A stretch of DNA of 64,000 bases from Marinomonas hwangdonensis (GCF_003721245.1 NZ_RIZG01000003.1:1-64000), one strand, 5' to 3'. Numbered from the stretch's first letter, positions 1-9,075 are shown. Program-made: numbers and translations. The notes: generated by a model from the letters alone, not told the origin.

Positions 1-36
1 TTTATGTCAACGTATTTTAGGATGGGACATAGATAT

Positions 37-72
37 AAAAAAAGCCCGCATCCAAGGACACGGGCTTTTTTT
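37..72. terminator. Rho-independent terminator hairpin at the left edge
   Basis: A perfect 12-bp inverted repeat (AAAAAAAGCCCG at 37-48 pairing with 61-72) around a 12-base loop. The A-run and T-run make it able to work in either direction. It probably ends a gene lying left of the window. Confidence 0.85.
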
Positions 73-145
73 CAATTGTCTACAAGGGAGGCTTTAACCC
101 ACGATCCTAGTAGCTCACTGCAAAAGTATAGTTTGATTTTTTCTT

Positions 146-181
146 AATTTCTAGCCTATCTTTGATGTGCTAGAAATTTTT
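146..181 (+). terminator. Possible second hairpin terminator
   Basis: The arms AATTTCTAGC (146-155) and GCTAGAAATT (169-178) are perfectly complementary and run into a short T tract. The stem is AT-rich, so termination would be weak. It lies about 100 bases before the Abi-type gene and could instead sit in its leader. The rest of 73-277 is AT-rich with no gene seen. Confidence 0.4.
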
Positions 182-277
182 GCTAATAAATTTTTATTCA
201 CACATAGTCCAATGGTTGTTCGAATAACATGAATAAATGTAAAGTAACCGGATAATAAGCATCGATAAGGATATCAA

Positions 278-913
278 GTGCCTAACACCTCCATTCTAAA
301 AACGCTCTCTCGTCCGAGAATGGCTACCTATCTGAGTGTAACCAACCAAGATCAGACAAAGGCTCTAGAACTTTACATTTGGAACAGCCAAGTGTCTGCT
401 GCATTGCTTGTACCTATGCATATTTGCGAAATTGTGATTAGGAATGCAATCGCTGAAATTTTTGAATCACAGTTTGGTGGTCAGTGGCCATGGCAACGAA
501 GTTTGGAACTGACATTACCTCGGAGGTACAGAGACGAATTAACAAAAGCTCGTGACAAACGAAGTATCAACAACCGTACAAGCAAAGTTATACCAGAACT
601 CACATTTAACTTTTGGCAACAAATGTTTGTCAGCAACTACGATCAACAGTTTTGGCAGCAGCATTTACATTCACTGTTTCCAAATGCTCCAGTCAACATG
701 CCGTTCAATCAGTTACGAGGCAGTATTTTTAATGATTTGGAGAAAATCAGAAAGTTTCGAAACCGAATCGCACACCACGAGCCAATAATTAATCAAAATA
801 TTAACTCAATTATGGACAAAATCGAGCGATTAACACGTTACCGATGTACCGATACATCAGATTGGGCCTGCCAACACTACCAAGTTAGAAACCTTTTACT
901 CACTAGGCCCTAG
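278..913 (+). CDS. Abi-like protein (predicted HEPN-type RNase fold)
   Basis: A 211-residue protein starting at GTG, with AAGG eight bases upstream. The sequence resembles the Abi family once linked to phage abortive infection: ELYIWN and ICEIVIRNAI near residues 32-60, and KFRNRIAHHEPI near 158-170. The last carries the R-x4-6-H pattern (RNRIAH) that HEPN ribonucleases use for catalysis. The gene stands alone; no antitoxin, methylase or restriction partner is seen. It is more AT-rich than the genes that follow and lies beside gene relics, which fits an acquired segment. The role in phage defence is inferred from family only; many members are untested. Confidence 0.75.
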   Translation: MPNTSILKTLSRPRMATYLSVTNQDQTKALELYIWNSQVSAALLVPMHICEIVIRNAIAEIFESQFGGQWPWQRSLELTLPRRYRDELTKARDKRSINNRTSKVIPELTFNFWQQMFVSNYDQQFWQQHLHSLFPNAPVNMPFNQLRGSIFNDLEKIRKFRNRIAHHEPIINQNINSIMDKIERLTRYRCTDTSDWACQHYQVRNLLLTRP

Positions 914-1018
914 GGGCTTTCAGCAGTATTTAAAGGCTTTTTAAGGATAATCGGTTGGGTTAACAATAGGCGCAAAGGCCGAGACAGATTGACATGTTAC
1001 CGATGTGCCGATACATCA
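834..1018. repeat. Pair of 26-bp direct repeats
   Basis: The block at 834-859 (starting CACGTTACCGATGTACC) recurs at 993-1018 with two differences. The first copy is the 3' coding part of the Abi-like gene, the second is in the downstream gap. Each copy contains the small palindrome GATGTA-N4-TACATC or a one-base variant of it. A related 16-base string lies inside frmA near 4470-4486. Confidence 0.6.
953..992 (-). pseudogene. 40-bp relic of an fghA (S-formylglutathione hydrolase) gene
   Basis: Aligned without gaps to the intact fghA at about 3550-3589, 35 of 40 bases match by hand count. Read on the minus strand it encodes QSVSAFAPIVNPT, against QSVSAFAPIANPT in the intact gene, then runs into a stop. 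The A-to-V change is typical of other FghA/FrmB proteins, so this looks like a piece of a diverged second copy, not a fresh duplication. Nothing else of that gene is recognisable around it. Confidence 0.6.
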
Positions 1019-1037
1019 TACCCGGCATCATCAACCC

Positions 1038-1067
1038 AACCCCAACAGCGAGATCAGGTTTGGGGTT
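1038..1067. terminator. Hairpin at the 3' end of the DedA gene
   Basis: AACCCCAA (1038-1045) pairs with TTGGGGTT (1060-1067) and overlaps the stop codon of the DedA gene. There is no clear T tract on the minus strand, so it may stabilise the transcript rather than terminate it. Confidence 0.35.
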
Positions 1068-1635
1068 TATCATTTGAAGAGACGTTAACAGTCCGCCAGC
1101 CTAAATAGGACAATGCTAAAAAGACAACTAACAGCACAACGCTAAATACGCCCCACTGCTGGCTGACAAGGTTTTCTAACGTTCGACCAAAAACGAAGCC
1201 GGCTCCGGTTAATATGGCTGTCCACAGGGCCGCGGATGCCGCATTGAGGCAAGTAAACTTAATCCATTTTATCTTGGTTAAGGCTACGGGAATGGCGCCA
1301 ATCGTTCTCATACCCTTTGGATAACGATAGATAAACATGTAAATTAGCCCATAACGATTAAGCAAGAGTTTTGCATTACTGGCGAGTTTAGCCAGCCTAG
1401 GTCGAGTCGTAATAAAGCCCTCCCCATAACGTCGCACCCAGTAAAAACGCAACTCATCCCCTAGATAGCCACCACAAAACACCACCAACATCACCAAAGA
1501 TAAATCTAAGTACCCATACTGCGCGCCCATCCCAGCAAACAATGGCAAGGCACCGCTCTTCATCGCGCAATATAAAAAAAGCAGCACATAAGCAAGATGC
1601 CCATATTCGTCGAGTAGATTGAGCAAAACATCCAT
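1054..1635 (-). CDS. DedA family (SNARE-associated/VTT) inner-membrane protein
   Basis: A 193-residue, very hydrophobic protein with about five membrane segments. DedA hallmarks are GDELRFYW at 59-66 and FIYRYPKGMRT at 101-111; the latter matches the F-R-x-x-P-G-x-R-T block with its essential arginine. The acidic N-terminal motif seen in YqjA and YghB is not evident, so it belongs to a divergent DedA branch. Family members are proposed lipid scramblases or flippases that sustain envelope integrity and proton-motive force. It is a single gene, 168 bases upstream of the next minus-strand stop codon. Substrate unknown. Confidence 0.8.
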   Translation of the reverse strand: MDVLLNLLDEYGHLAYVLLFLYCAMKSGALPLFAGMGAQYGYLDLSLVMLVVFCGGYLGDELRFYWVRRYGEGFITTRPRLAKLASNAKLLLNRYGLIYMFIYRYPKGMRTIGAIPVALTKIKWIKFTCLNAASAALWTAILTGAGFVFGRTLENLVSQQWGVFSVVLLVVFLALSYLGWRTVNVSSNDKPQT

Positions 1636-1726
1636 TACAGACCCTTTTTATTGAATTTATCGCATGATGACTTTAGAAAGACATAAGACACGATGTAAAG
1701 TGTAGAGTTCAGGAAATGATTAAGCT

Positions 1727-1807
1727 TTAACGCAATTCAACATCCTTGGGCAGTAAGGCTTTTACATCAGTAAGCTCAGCGGAAGCAGCAACGCGATATT
1801 GAATCAT
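1727..1807 (-). CDS. Tiny coupled ORF, perhaps a truncated GNAT N-terminus
   Basis: The ATG overlaps the stop of the upstream amidohydrolase gene (ATGA), a layout typical of translational coupling. The frame gives only 26 residues, beginning MIQYRVAASAELTDVKALL, then TAA. The pattern of a beta strand followed by A-x-D/E-L-x-x-V-x-x-L resembles the first strand and helix of GNAT acetyltransferases. It may be the stump of a deleted gene. It could also be chance; no other support is available. Confidence 0.3.
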   Translation of the reverse strand: MIQYRVAASAELTDVKALLPKDVELR

Positions 1808-2964
1808 GCAACAACCTCCAAACCATTTATTTGACGAATAATATCCAAAAACAACTCTCGACCAACGGGAAGCAAACCATCAGGAAAATCGTAGTCTGGA
1901 TTATGTAATTGCGGGCTCGTTTGCCCAGCGCCCAAGGCAAACATAGCACCTTCTTTTGCGGTGGCAGTAAACTGACCAAAATCTTCTGACCAACGCATTG
2001 GTTCATTTAATAATACAAAAGGCGTTTGCGTATTATCACAAGCACAGACCACCAAATCACAACCTTGTTGAGAGTTAACGCTGGCTTGAAATACATCATC
2101 GTATTCAAATGAAATACTCAGGTTTTCACTCTTTGCCACAGCATGAGAAAAGCGCTCGGCTTCCTCTACCAGAGTTTGCATACCTTCATTACTTTCACTG
2201 CGCAACGTCACCATCACCACCGCATCGCCCGGTGCAGTACCAAAAGCAATTTCGCCTAATTTGGCGTGGATAACCGTCACCCAATTTCGACCAACGCCTG
2301 CTTGATGCGGAATCTTTGCTGGCAGTGAGTTTAGCTCTTGGATAATTTGGCACATGGCATTGGCAGGACTGACACCGTTTTCCGGATGCGCTGCGTGGGA
2401 AGTTTTACCTTTTAAATGAATAATCATGCCCCGAGATGCACAATTAAACGTACCTGCTCGCACCGCAACTTTGCCTAACTCTAAGCCAGGGTAATTATGC
2501 AGAGCAAAAGCATAATCAGGAATGAGAGCCGCAAAACGCGCATCGTTTACGACTTGAATCGCGCCCATACCGGTTTCTTCTGCCGGTTGAAAACACAACA
2601 CAACACGTCCCTTCTTAGGACGATGTTTCGCAAACTCCGCACCCAATGCCGTCACAATACTCATATGCCCGTCGTGACCGCATTTATGAGAAACGCCTTT
2701 CACTTGTGAGCGATGCGCAAAACTATTGGTTTCTTGGATTGGTAGTGCATCTAGCTCACTACGAATCAAGGTCGTTGGACCACTTTCAGCACCATTGAAG
2801 ACAAACGCCAGCCCCGTTCCACCAAGATCAGTAATAACTTCATCTGGCGAGAAAGCTTGAAATTCGTTCAAAATCCGAACCGCCGTGGCTTGTTCTTGAT
2901 TAGACAGCTCTGGGTTCTGATGAAGGGTTTTACGTAACGCGATTAACTCATCAAAAGATTGCAT
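1804..2964 (-). CDS. M20 family metal-dependent amidohydrolase/aminoacylase
   Basis: A 386-residue cytoplasmic enzyme of the M20D group (hippurate hydrolase, N-acyl amino acid or IAA-amino acid amidohydrolases). Metal-site motifs are CGHDGH at 95-100 and QPAEE at 126-130, followed by the lid domain (about 180-290) that carries the SHAAHPENG block. It removes acyl groups from N-acyl amino acids or related amides; the exact substrate cannot be read from sequence. Length is normal for the family. The stop overlaps the start of the 26-residue frame downstream. Confidence 0.85.
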   Translation of the reverse strand: MQSFDELIALRKTLHQNPELSNQEQATAVRILNEFQAFSPDEVITDLGGTGLAFVFNGAESGPTTLIRSELDALPIQETNSFAHRSQVKGVSHKCGHDGHMSIVTALGAEFAKHRPKKGRVVLCFQPAEETGMGAIQVVNDARFAALIPDYAFALHNYPGLELGKVAVRAGTFNCASRGMIIHLKGKTSHAAHPENGVSPANAMCQIIQELNSLPAKIPHQAGVGRNWVTVIHAKLGEIAFGTAPGDAVVMVTLRSESNEGMQTLVEEAERFSHAVAKSENLSISFEYDDVFQASVNSQQGCDLVVCACDNTQTPFVLLNEPMRWSEDFGQFTATAKEGAMFALGAGQTSPQLHNPDYDFPDGLLPVGRELFLDIIRQINGLEVVA

Positions 2965-3191
2965 GATTAGGCCTGTTAATTAGATTAAAGATTTCTATCC
3001 TTTACTTCCTTACAGTGGACACTAAAGCTATCAAGTAAATCAATACCTTCTTGCCACTATCCAAGATGACTTTCCAATCCAATTACCCATATTCGCCCAG
3101 CACCTTAAACTCACAACCATAGGCTGGGGAACCTGGCTTGTTACCTCCGCTTAGTTTAAGCCTCCTCCTAACAAGCACTACCCCTGACTAA

Positions 3192-3215
3192 AAAAGCGGC
3201 CCGTGGATCGCTTTT
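3192..3215 (-). terminator. Terminator after fghA
   Basis: AAAAGCG and CGCTTTT arms (3192-3198 and 3209-3215) followed on the minus strand by a T-rich stretch, about 30 bases past the fghA stop. The rest of 2965-3246 shows no gene. Confidence 0.6.
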
Positions 3216-3246
3216 GCCTATTCCTATAAAAAAACAAACTCAGTAA

Positions 3247-4077
3247 TTAACCCAAGGCTCTAGAATGATGCTCTAGGTGATCGTCGATGAAGCTGGCGAT
3301 AAAAAAGTAGCTGTGGTCGTAGCCCGGTTGACGACGTAGGGTAATTGGGTGCCCTGCTTTTTCACAGGCCGCTTCTAGGGCTTCTGGTTTGAGTTGTTCT
3401 ACCAAGAAGTTGTCGGCTTCGCCTTGATCGATAAACAAAGGTAAGCGCTCACTTGCTTTCTCTATCAGCAAAGTCGCATCCCATTCGTTCCAAGTGGCTT
3501 TGTCTTCCCCCAAGTATCCGGTGAAGGCTTTTTCGCCCCAAGGACAGTTGGTTGGATTCGCAATTGGCGCAAAAGCCGAGACAGATTGATACTTGCCTGG
3601 ATTCTTTAACGCACAGATCAAAGCACCATGCCCCCCCATTGAGTGACCAGAGATAGAACGCTTGTCTGTCACAGGGAAATTCGCTTCGACCAAATGCGGC
3701 AACTCTTGCACCACGTAATCGTACATGTGGTAGGTGTTCGAATAAGGCTCAACCGTGGCGTTTACGTAAAAACCCGCTGCAGAACCAAAGTCGTAGCTTT
3801 CATGTTCGTTCGGATAGTCCGTGCCGCGTGGGCTGGTATCTGGACAAACAATGGCTAAACCTAACTCGGCTGCTTTACGAAATGCGCCCGCTTTTTGGGT
3901 GAAGTTCTCATCGTTACAGGTCAGACCTGACAACCAATACAAAACAGGGACTTTTTGCGTTTCGGCTTGTGGCGGCAGGTAAATAGCAAAGGTCATTTCG
4001 CTTTTCACTGACAAGCTTTCATGCTTATAACGCTTCAACCAACCGCCGAAGCTTTTGGTGCTGGATAACAATTCCAT
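3247..4077 (-). CDS. fghA: S-formylglutathione hydrolase
   Basis: The 276-residue alpha/beta-hydrolase splits S-formylglutathione into glutathione and formate, the second step of glutathione-dependent formaldehyde removal. The nucleophile elbow GHSMGGHGAL has Ser146; the catalytic Asp and His lie in DQGEADNFL and GYDHSYFFI. The start has a strong AAGGAG site. It follows frmA on the same strand with an 80-base gap that holds a terminator hairpin, so its level may be set below that of frmA. A relic of a related copy lies at 953-992. Confidence 0.96.
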   Translation of the reverse strand: MELLSSTKSFGGWLKRYKHESLSVKSEMTFAIYLPPQAETQKVPVLYWLSGLTCNDENFTQKAGAFRKAAELGLAIVCPDTSPRGTDYPNEHESYDFGSAAGFYVNATVEPYSNTYHMYDYVVQELPHLVEANFPVTDKRSISGHSMGGHGALICALKNPGKYQSVSAFAPIANPTNCPWGEKAFTGYLGEDKATWNEWDATLLIEKASERLPLFIDQGEADNFLVEQLKPEALEAACEKAGHPITLRRQPGYDHSYFFIASFIDDHLEHHSRALG

Positions 4078-4098
4078 CGCTGTCTCCTTAGATGTGTT

Positions 4099-4121
4099 AA
4101 AAAAGCCCGCTTAGCGGGCTT
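4099..4121 (-). terminator. Hairpin terminator between frmA and fghA
   Basis: AAGCCCGC (4103-4110) and GCGGGCTT (4114-4121) form a perfect 8-bp stem with a 3-base loop, followed on the minus strand by six T. It lies inside the frmA-fghA transcription unit, so it would limit read-through into fghA unless fghA has its own promoter. Confidence 0.75.
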
Positions 4122-4157
4122 ATCAATACGGTATCATTACGATCATTTATCGAAAGC

Positions 4158-5390
<1,233 letters not shown>

Positions 5391-5401
5391 AAAAACACTG
5401 A

Positions 5402-5427
5402 ATTGAGTTATAATGTAACAACTCAAT
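5402..5427. promoter_or_regulatory. Second palindrome in the frmA-lysR gap
   Basis: ATTGAGTT (5402-5409) and AACTCAAT (5420-5427) are exact complements spaced by 10 bases, with an inner GTTA/TAAC pair. It lies 39 bases before the LysR start codon and could be the autoregulation site. Confidence 0.5.
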
Positions 5428-5465
5428 CATCACGCCACACATTCATTTATCGGTACAAAAAGACT

Positions 5466-6356
5466 ATGAAGAACTGGGAAGCCATGGAAGCGTTCGTCGA
5501 AGTTGTCAGACAAGGTAGCTTTTCGGCGGCAGCGATTAAGCTCAGCGTGTCGGCGTCTCATATTAGTCGCTTAATCACTCAACTCGAAGCCGAGCTAGGT
5601 ACGACACTGCTATTTCGCACCACAAGGCGTATTCGATTAAGCGAAGCAGGAGAATTGTATTACCAGCATTGTCGAGGCTTACCTGAAGCATTAAGCAGTG
5701 CCGAAGAAGTGATTTCCACGCTTAATCAAGCACCGATTGGTTCCTTTAAATTGACCTGTGCAACCACCTTTGGTGAACGTTACATTGCGCCTTTGATGAA
5801 CGACTTTTTATTGAACCACCCAAAAATTGAGCTGGATTTTCACCTCACCAATCGTTCGGTGGATTTGATCGAAGAAGGATATGATCTGGCTATTCGCATG
5901 GGGGCGATGAAGGATTCCAGCCATTTATCACGACGTTTGTGTGATCGGGTCGAATACCTTTGTGCGTCACGAGAATACATAGATCAGCACGGCATGCCGC
6001 ATACGTTAGCCGAATTAAACAAACACCGTTGCTTGATCGGTTCCAAAAGTCATTGGCTATTTCAACAAGATGGACAACGTAAAGAAGTAAAGGTAAGCAG
6101 CCAGTGGCGCAGCAATTCTGGTCTAGCTTTGCTGGATGCCGTGCGCAAAGGCTTGGGGATCGCACAATTACCAGATTATTATGTATCCGACGATCTCGCC
6201 AGCGGTCAGCTCATCCCTCTACTCACGCAATATCAGTATCCATACAGCGGCGTTTGGCTGGTTTACCCGAAAGTTCGTCAATCATCACCAAAGTTACAAA
6301 GTATTTGTGACTACCTGATTCAGCGTTTTAAACAAGATCCGCCATTTGCCAAATAA
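5466..6356 (+). CDS. LysR family transcriptional regulator (probable frmA-fghA regulator)
   Basis: A 296-residue regulator starting at ATG 5466 (MKNWEAMEAF), where the normal LysR N-terminus begins; an upstream in-frame extension would run through the operator region. The winged helix-turn-helix is at about 5-62 (GSFSAAAIKLSVSASHISR) and the effector domain follows. It belongs to the large CrgA/AaeR-like subgroup. It diverges from frmA with 192 bases and two palindromes between, so control of the formaldehyde genes and of itself is likely. Effector unknown. Confidence 0.88.
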   Translation: MKNWEAMEAFVEVVRQGSFSAAAIKLSVSASHISRLITQLEAELGTTLLFRTTRRIRLSEAGELYYQHCRGLPEALSSAEEVISTLNQAPIGSFKLTCATTFGERYIAPLMNDFLLNHPKIELDFHLTNRSVDLIEEGYDLAIRMGAMKDSSHLSRRLCDRVEYLCASREYIDQHGMPHTLAELNKHRCLIGSKSHWLFQQDGQRKEVKVSSQWRSNSGLALLDAVRKGLGIAQLPDYYVSDDLASGQLIPLLTQYQYPYSGVWLVYPKVRQSSPKLQSICDYLIQRFKQDPPFAK

Positions 6357-6394
6357 GCCACGTATGTTTAAATACACGCACTTATTATTCACGC

Positions 6395-6536
6395 TGAGAC
6401 CTTTGCACGGTGTCATGAGCGAAGGCAAGACGAGGCAAAAATAGACGAGAAAGCGGAGTTTATAGTTATAAATGAGCATTTTGAGTCTGTTTTTAACAAA
6501 GTATTTGCTAAGCGCAGTAATCGTGCAAAGGTCTCA
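6395..6536. mobile_element. 142-bp MITE-like element with 15-bp perfect terminal inverted repeats
   Basis: The ends TGAGACCTTTGCACG (6395-6409) and its exact reverse complement (6522-6536) enclose a non-coding core. The GAGACCTTTGCA terminus resembles ends of IS5-family insertion sequences as recalled, so a transposase supplied in trans could move it. No clear target duplication is visible in the flanks. It lies between the LysR gene and the DUF3820 gene. There is no second copy in this window. Confidence 0.75.
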
Positions 6537-6541
6537 CTCTA

Positions 6542-6823
6542 ATGCATAAAGCGAAACCCATGTTTTCACAACAAGATCTCGTTCAAGTTGCTCGTCAGAC
6601 CATGCCATTTGGCAAATACCAAGGTCGAGTTTTAATCGATCTACCTGAAGCCTATTTACTCTGGTTTGCTCACGAAGGTTGGCCGAATGGCAATCTAGGG
6701 CAATGGTTACAATTAGCGCTAGAAATTAAAATCAATGGCTTAGAAAAGTTGGTCGACCCACTGCGTAAACCAACCGCGGAAAAGCCAAACGAACCGAAAG
6801 TTCGTATTCGCTTTGATGACTAG
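6542..6823 (+). CDS. DUF3820 family small protein
   Basis: The 93-residue protein matches the DUF3820 family: MPFGKYQGRVLIDLP at about 21-35 followed by YLLWFAHEGWPNG and a helical segment. Members are short, widespread in Proteobacteria and of unknown biochemical role; some are annotated as quorum-sensing-regulated virulence factors. The start codon is only five bases past the MITE-like element, so the element probably supplies or has replaced its upstream region. It converges with the GNAT gene, overlapping it by four bases. Confidence 0.82.
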   Translation: MHKAKPMFSQQDLVQVARQTMPFGKYQGRVLIDLPEAYLLWFAHEGWPNGNLGQWLQLALEIKINGLEKLVDPLRKPTAEKPNEPKVRIRFDD

Positions 6824-7305
6824 TCTGCCCTAAAAGAGGCATTAGGATAAACATAGAAGAGCACTCCCTGTTCTTGTTTATCTAAGACAAATCCAGCGCG
6901 TTCAGCGACTTTTATCGATGCCATATTACCAATTTTCACTTGCGCCACCAGCGGCTCTTCAAAGTACAGCACCATTTTGGACAGCATGCGGTGAGCAACG
7001 CCTTTTCCGCGCGCTTCTGGTGCAACCGTCCAAGACAATTCCCAAACACCTGCCATTCGATCTGCTCGACAAGTGCCCACCGCGACACCATCGACTGCGG
7101 CTATCCACAAGCGCCTTTTTGACAGGTCACTTAATGAAGACTCAAGCCAAACAAGATGCGATGCAAGCGTCACTTCATCGGTATTATGAGAGGCTTGGCG
7201 GGTGTCTGGATCATTACGCCACAGTAATAAAAGGTCGGCATCGGCCATCTCAACAGGTCGTAAACTTAATGAATCCATCCTCTTTTTTCCATCATGCTGG
7301 CTCAT
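6820..7305 (-). CDS. GNAT family N-acetyltransferase
   Basis: 161 residues with the GNAT fold: an N-terminal SLRPVEMADADLLLLWRND strand-helix, a central VGTCRAD strand and an acetyl-CoA pyrophosphate-binding loop AVAPEARGKGVAHRML (R-G-K-G-V-A). The target is unknown; the R-N-D near residue 30 is typical of RimJ/PseH-like enzymes. The start ATG overlaps the fumC stop (ATGA), so it is coupled to fumC and falls under the same Fur-box promoter. A later ATG at 7278 is possible but its ribosome site would be too close. Confidence 0.82.
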   Translation of the reverse strand: MSQHDGKKRMDSLSLRPVEMADADLLLLWRNDPDTRQASHNTDEVTLASHLVWLESSLSDLSKRRLWIAAVDGVAVGTCRADRMAGVWELSWTVAPEARGKGVAHRMLSKMVLYFEEPLVAQVKIGNMASIKVAERAGFVLDKQEQGVLFYVYPNASFRAD

Positions 7306-8678
7306 AGCCCACCGTGGGTTAATTTAGCTGGATCAAGCAGAGCCAATAATTCCTCTCGACTTAAGTCCGTTGCTTCTTCGGCCACATCCACCACTGGACG
7401 ACCTTCTTTGTAGGCTTTTTTGGCGATTTCAGCGGCTTTGGCATAACCAATGATGGGATTAAGAGCGGTGACTAAAATCGGGTTACGATGCAGTGCTTGA
7501 TTCAATCTATCGTCATTCACACTGAGCGTTGCAATGGCGTTGTCGGCTAGAAGCTGTCCGCTGTTTGCCAGTAGTTTGATGCTGTTTAGTAGGTTCTTAG
7601 CAATCATGGGCAACATGACGTTTAATTCAAAATTGCCCGATTGCCCGCCGATAGTAATCGCCGCGTCGTTACCAATCACTTGTGCGGCTACCATAGCCGT
7701 GGCTTCTGGTATCACCGGATTCACCTTGCCCGGCATAATAGATGAACCTGGCTGCAGAGCCTGTAAGGTAATTTCACCTAACCCGGCCAATGGCCCAGAG
7801 TTCATCCAACGAAGATCATTGGCAATTTTCATGTAGGTCACTGCTACGGCTTTGAGCTGACCAGACAGAGCCACCGCCGTGTCCTGAGAGCCGATCAGGG
7901 CAAAGAAGTTACGCCCTTTGGTAAAGGTGACTTTGGTTAAGTCAGACAGCTCTTTGGCAAAGACGTCGGCAAATTCTGGATGCGAATTTATGCCAGTACC
8001 AACGGCGGTTCCGCCCTGAGCAAGTTGGGTGGTTTTATTTTCTAAGTAAGTTAAGTTGTCGATGTTGTCTTGCAACTGCGCCGCCCAAGCATGAAACGTT
8101 TGGTCTAACCGAACGGGCATCGCATCCATCAAATGAGTGCGACCTGTTTTTGTGTAGCCCGCAAGCGAATCGCCTTTTTCAATAATGGTGTCCCGTAAAT
8201 GTGTCAGAGCGGGCAGCAAATGACCGGTCAACTCTAACGTGGCGCTGACATGAATCGCACTGGGGATAACGTCGTTACTACTCTGACCATAATTGACATG
8301 GTCGTTTGGATTCACAACAGATCCATAATAGACGCTGGCCAAGGTGGCAATCACTTCGTTGGCGTTCATGTTCGAGCTAGTGCCAGAGCCAGTCTGAAAC
8401 ACATCAACGGGGAAATGCTGCATCAGGTCTTCGCCGTTTAACAGTTCATCGCAGGCGTTTTGAATGGCTTGAGACAGTTTTGGTGTTAAGCATTCTAGGG
8501 CTTTATTGGCCCGAGCAGCGGCGGCTTTTATTAAAATTAAGGCGCGAATAAAGGCTTCTGGAAGCGGTTCATTACTGATGGGAAAGTTGTCTATGGCGCG
8601 TTGTGTTTGCGCGCCATACAGGGCCTTTTCTGGAACCTCTAATTCGCCCATGCTGTCTTTTTCAATACGCATATTCAT
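7302..8678 (-). CDS. fumC: Class II fumarate hydratase
   Basis: This 458-residue, iron-free fumarase interconverts fumarate and L-malate in the TCA cycle. The superfamily signature GSSIMPGKVNP is intact, as are the TGSGTSSNMNANEV and GRTHLMDAMPVRL substrate regions. It is the middle gene of a three-gene unit behind a Fur box, which is the expected design: FumC replaces iron-sulfur fumarases when iron is short. The start lies three bases past the stop of the upstream FagA-like gene. In Pseudomonas a related unit also carries sodA, which is missing here. Confidence 0.96.
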   Translation of the reverse strand: MNMRIEKDSMGELEVPEKALYGAQTQRAIDNFPISNEPLPEAFIRALILIKAAAARANKALECLTPKLSQAIQNACDELLNGEDLMQHFPVDVFQTGSGTSSNMNANEVIATLASVYYGSVVNPNDHVNYGQSSNDVIPSAIHVSATLELTGHLLPALTHLRDTIIEKGDSLAGYTKTGRTHLMDAMPVRLDQTFHAWAAQLQDNIDNLTYLENKTTQLAQGGTAVGTGINSHPEFADVFAKELSDLTKVTFTKGRNFFALIGSQDTAVALSGQLKAVAVTYMKIANDLRWMNSGPLAGLGEITLQALQPGSSIMPGKVNPVIPEATAMVAAQVIGNDAAITIGGQSGNFELNVMLPMIAKNLLNSIKLLANSGQLLADNAIATLSVNDDRLNQALHRNPILVTALNPIIGYAKAAEIAKKAYKEGRPVVDVAEEATDLSREELLALLDPAKLTHGGL

Positions 8679-8681
8679 TGC

Positions 8682-9050
8682 TTAATATTGTCCTTGTTGT
8701 TCAAAAGAAGAAAGAAAGTAGTGACTCAAAATCCGCAGGTTGTGCTCCATTTTGAAGTAGTTTCTGGCGTCTTGATAGGTCACGATTAAGTGTTTGAGAT
8801 GCGACAAAGGAAGATACACCTTGTCTAAACAGGTTTGACGCCAATGCAGCGCAAGGCTGGTGTCACAGACGGTATCCAGTAACACATAAAACACACGCTG
8901 ATGCAGTCGTACCGCATCGTTAATGCTCAAACGTTCAGCGTATTCTTCCGTCACGTTTAAGTAATAGTAGAGCACATCGGGCGAATCTGCACACTGGCCA
9001 GCTTGAATGGTTTGCTCGAGCACTGAAAATGGCACCAAATAATGACTCAT
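8682..9050 (-). CDS. FagA-like iron-regulated protein upstream of fumC
   Basis: 122 residues from ATG 9050, which has GGAG six bases upstream; a longer reading would extend into the Fur box and is rejected. It is a helical protein without membrane segments (SVLEQTIQAGQ, RLHQRVFYVLLD, YQDARNYFKMEHN). Its place directly before fumC and behind a Fur box matches the small fagA gene of the Pseudomonas fagA-fumC-orfX-sodA unit; assignment rests on position and size more than on sequence recall. Biochemical role unknown. Confidence 0.65.
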   Translation of the reverse strand: MSHYLVPFSVLEQTIQAGQCADSPDVLYYYLNVTEEYAERLSINDAVRLHQRVFYVLLDTVCDTSLALHWRQTCLDKVYLPLSHLKHLIVTYQDARNYFKMEHNLRILSHYFLSSFEQQGQY

Positions 9051-9075
9051 CGCTTTCTCCCTATTCGCATATAAA

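Noticed and set aside
6294-6479. Minus-strand 61-residue frame over the MITE
   Set aside because: It is the by-product of the LysR 3' end and the element's core; no ribosome site and no protein-like pattern.
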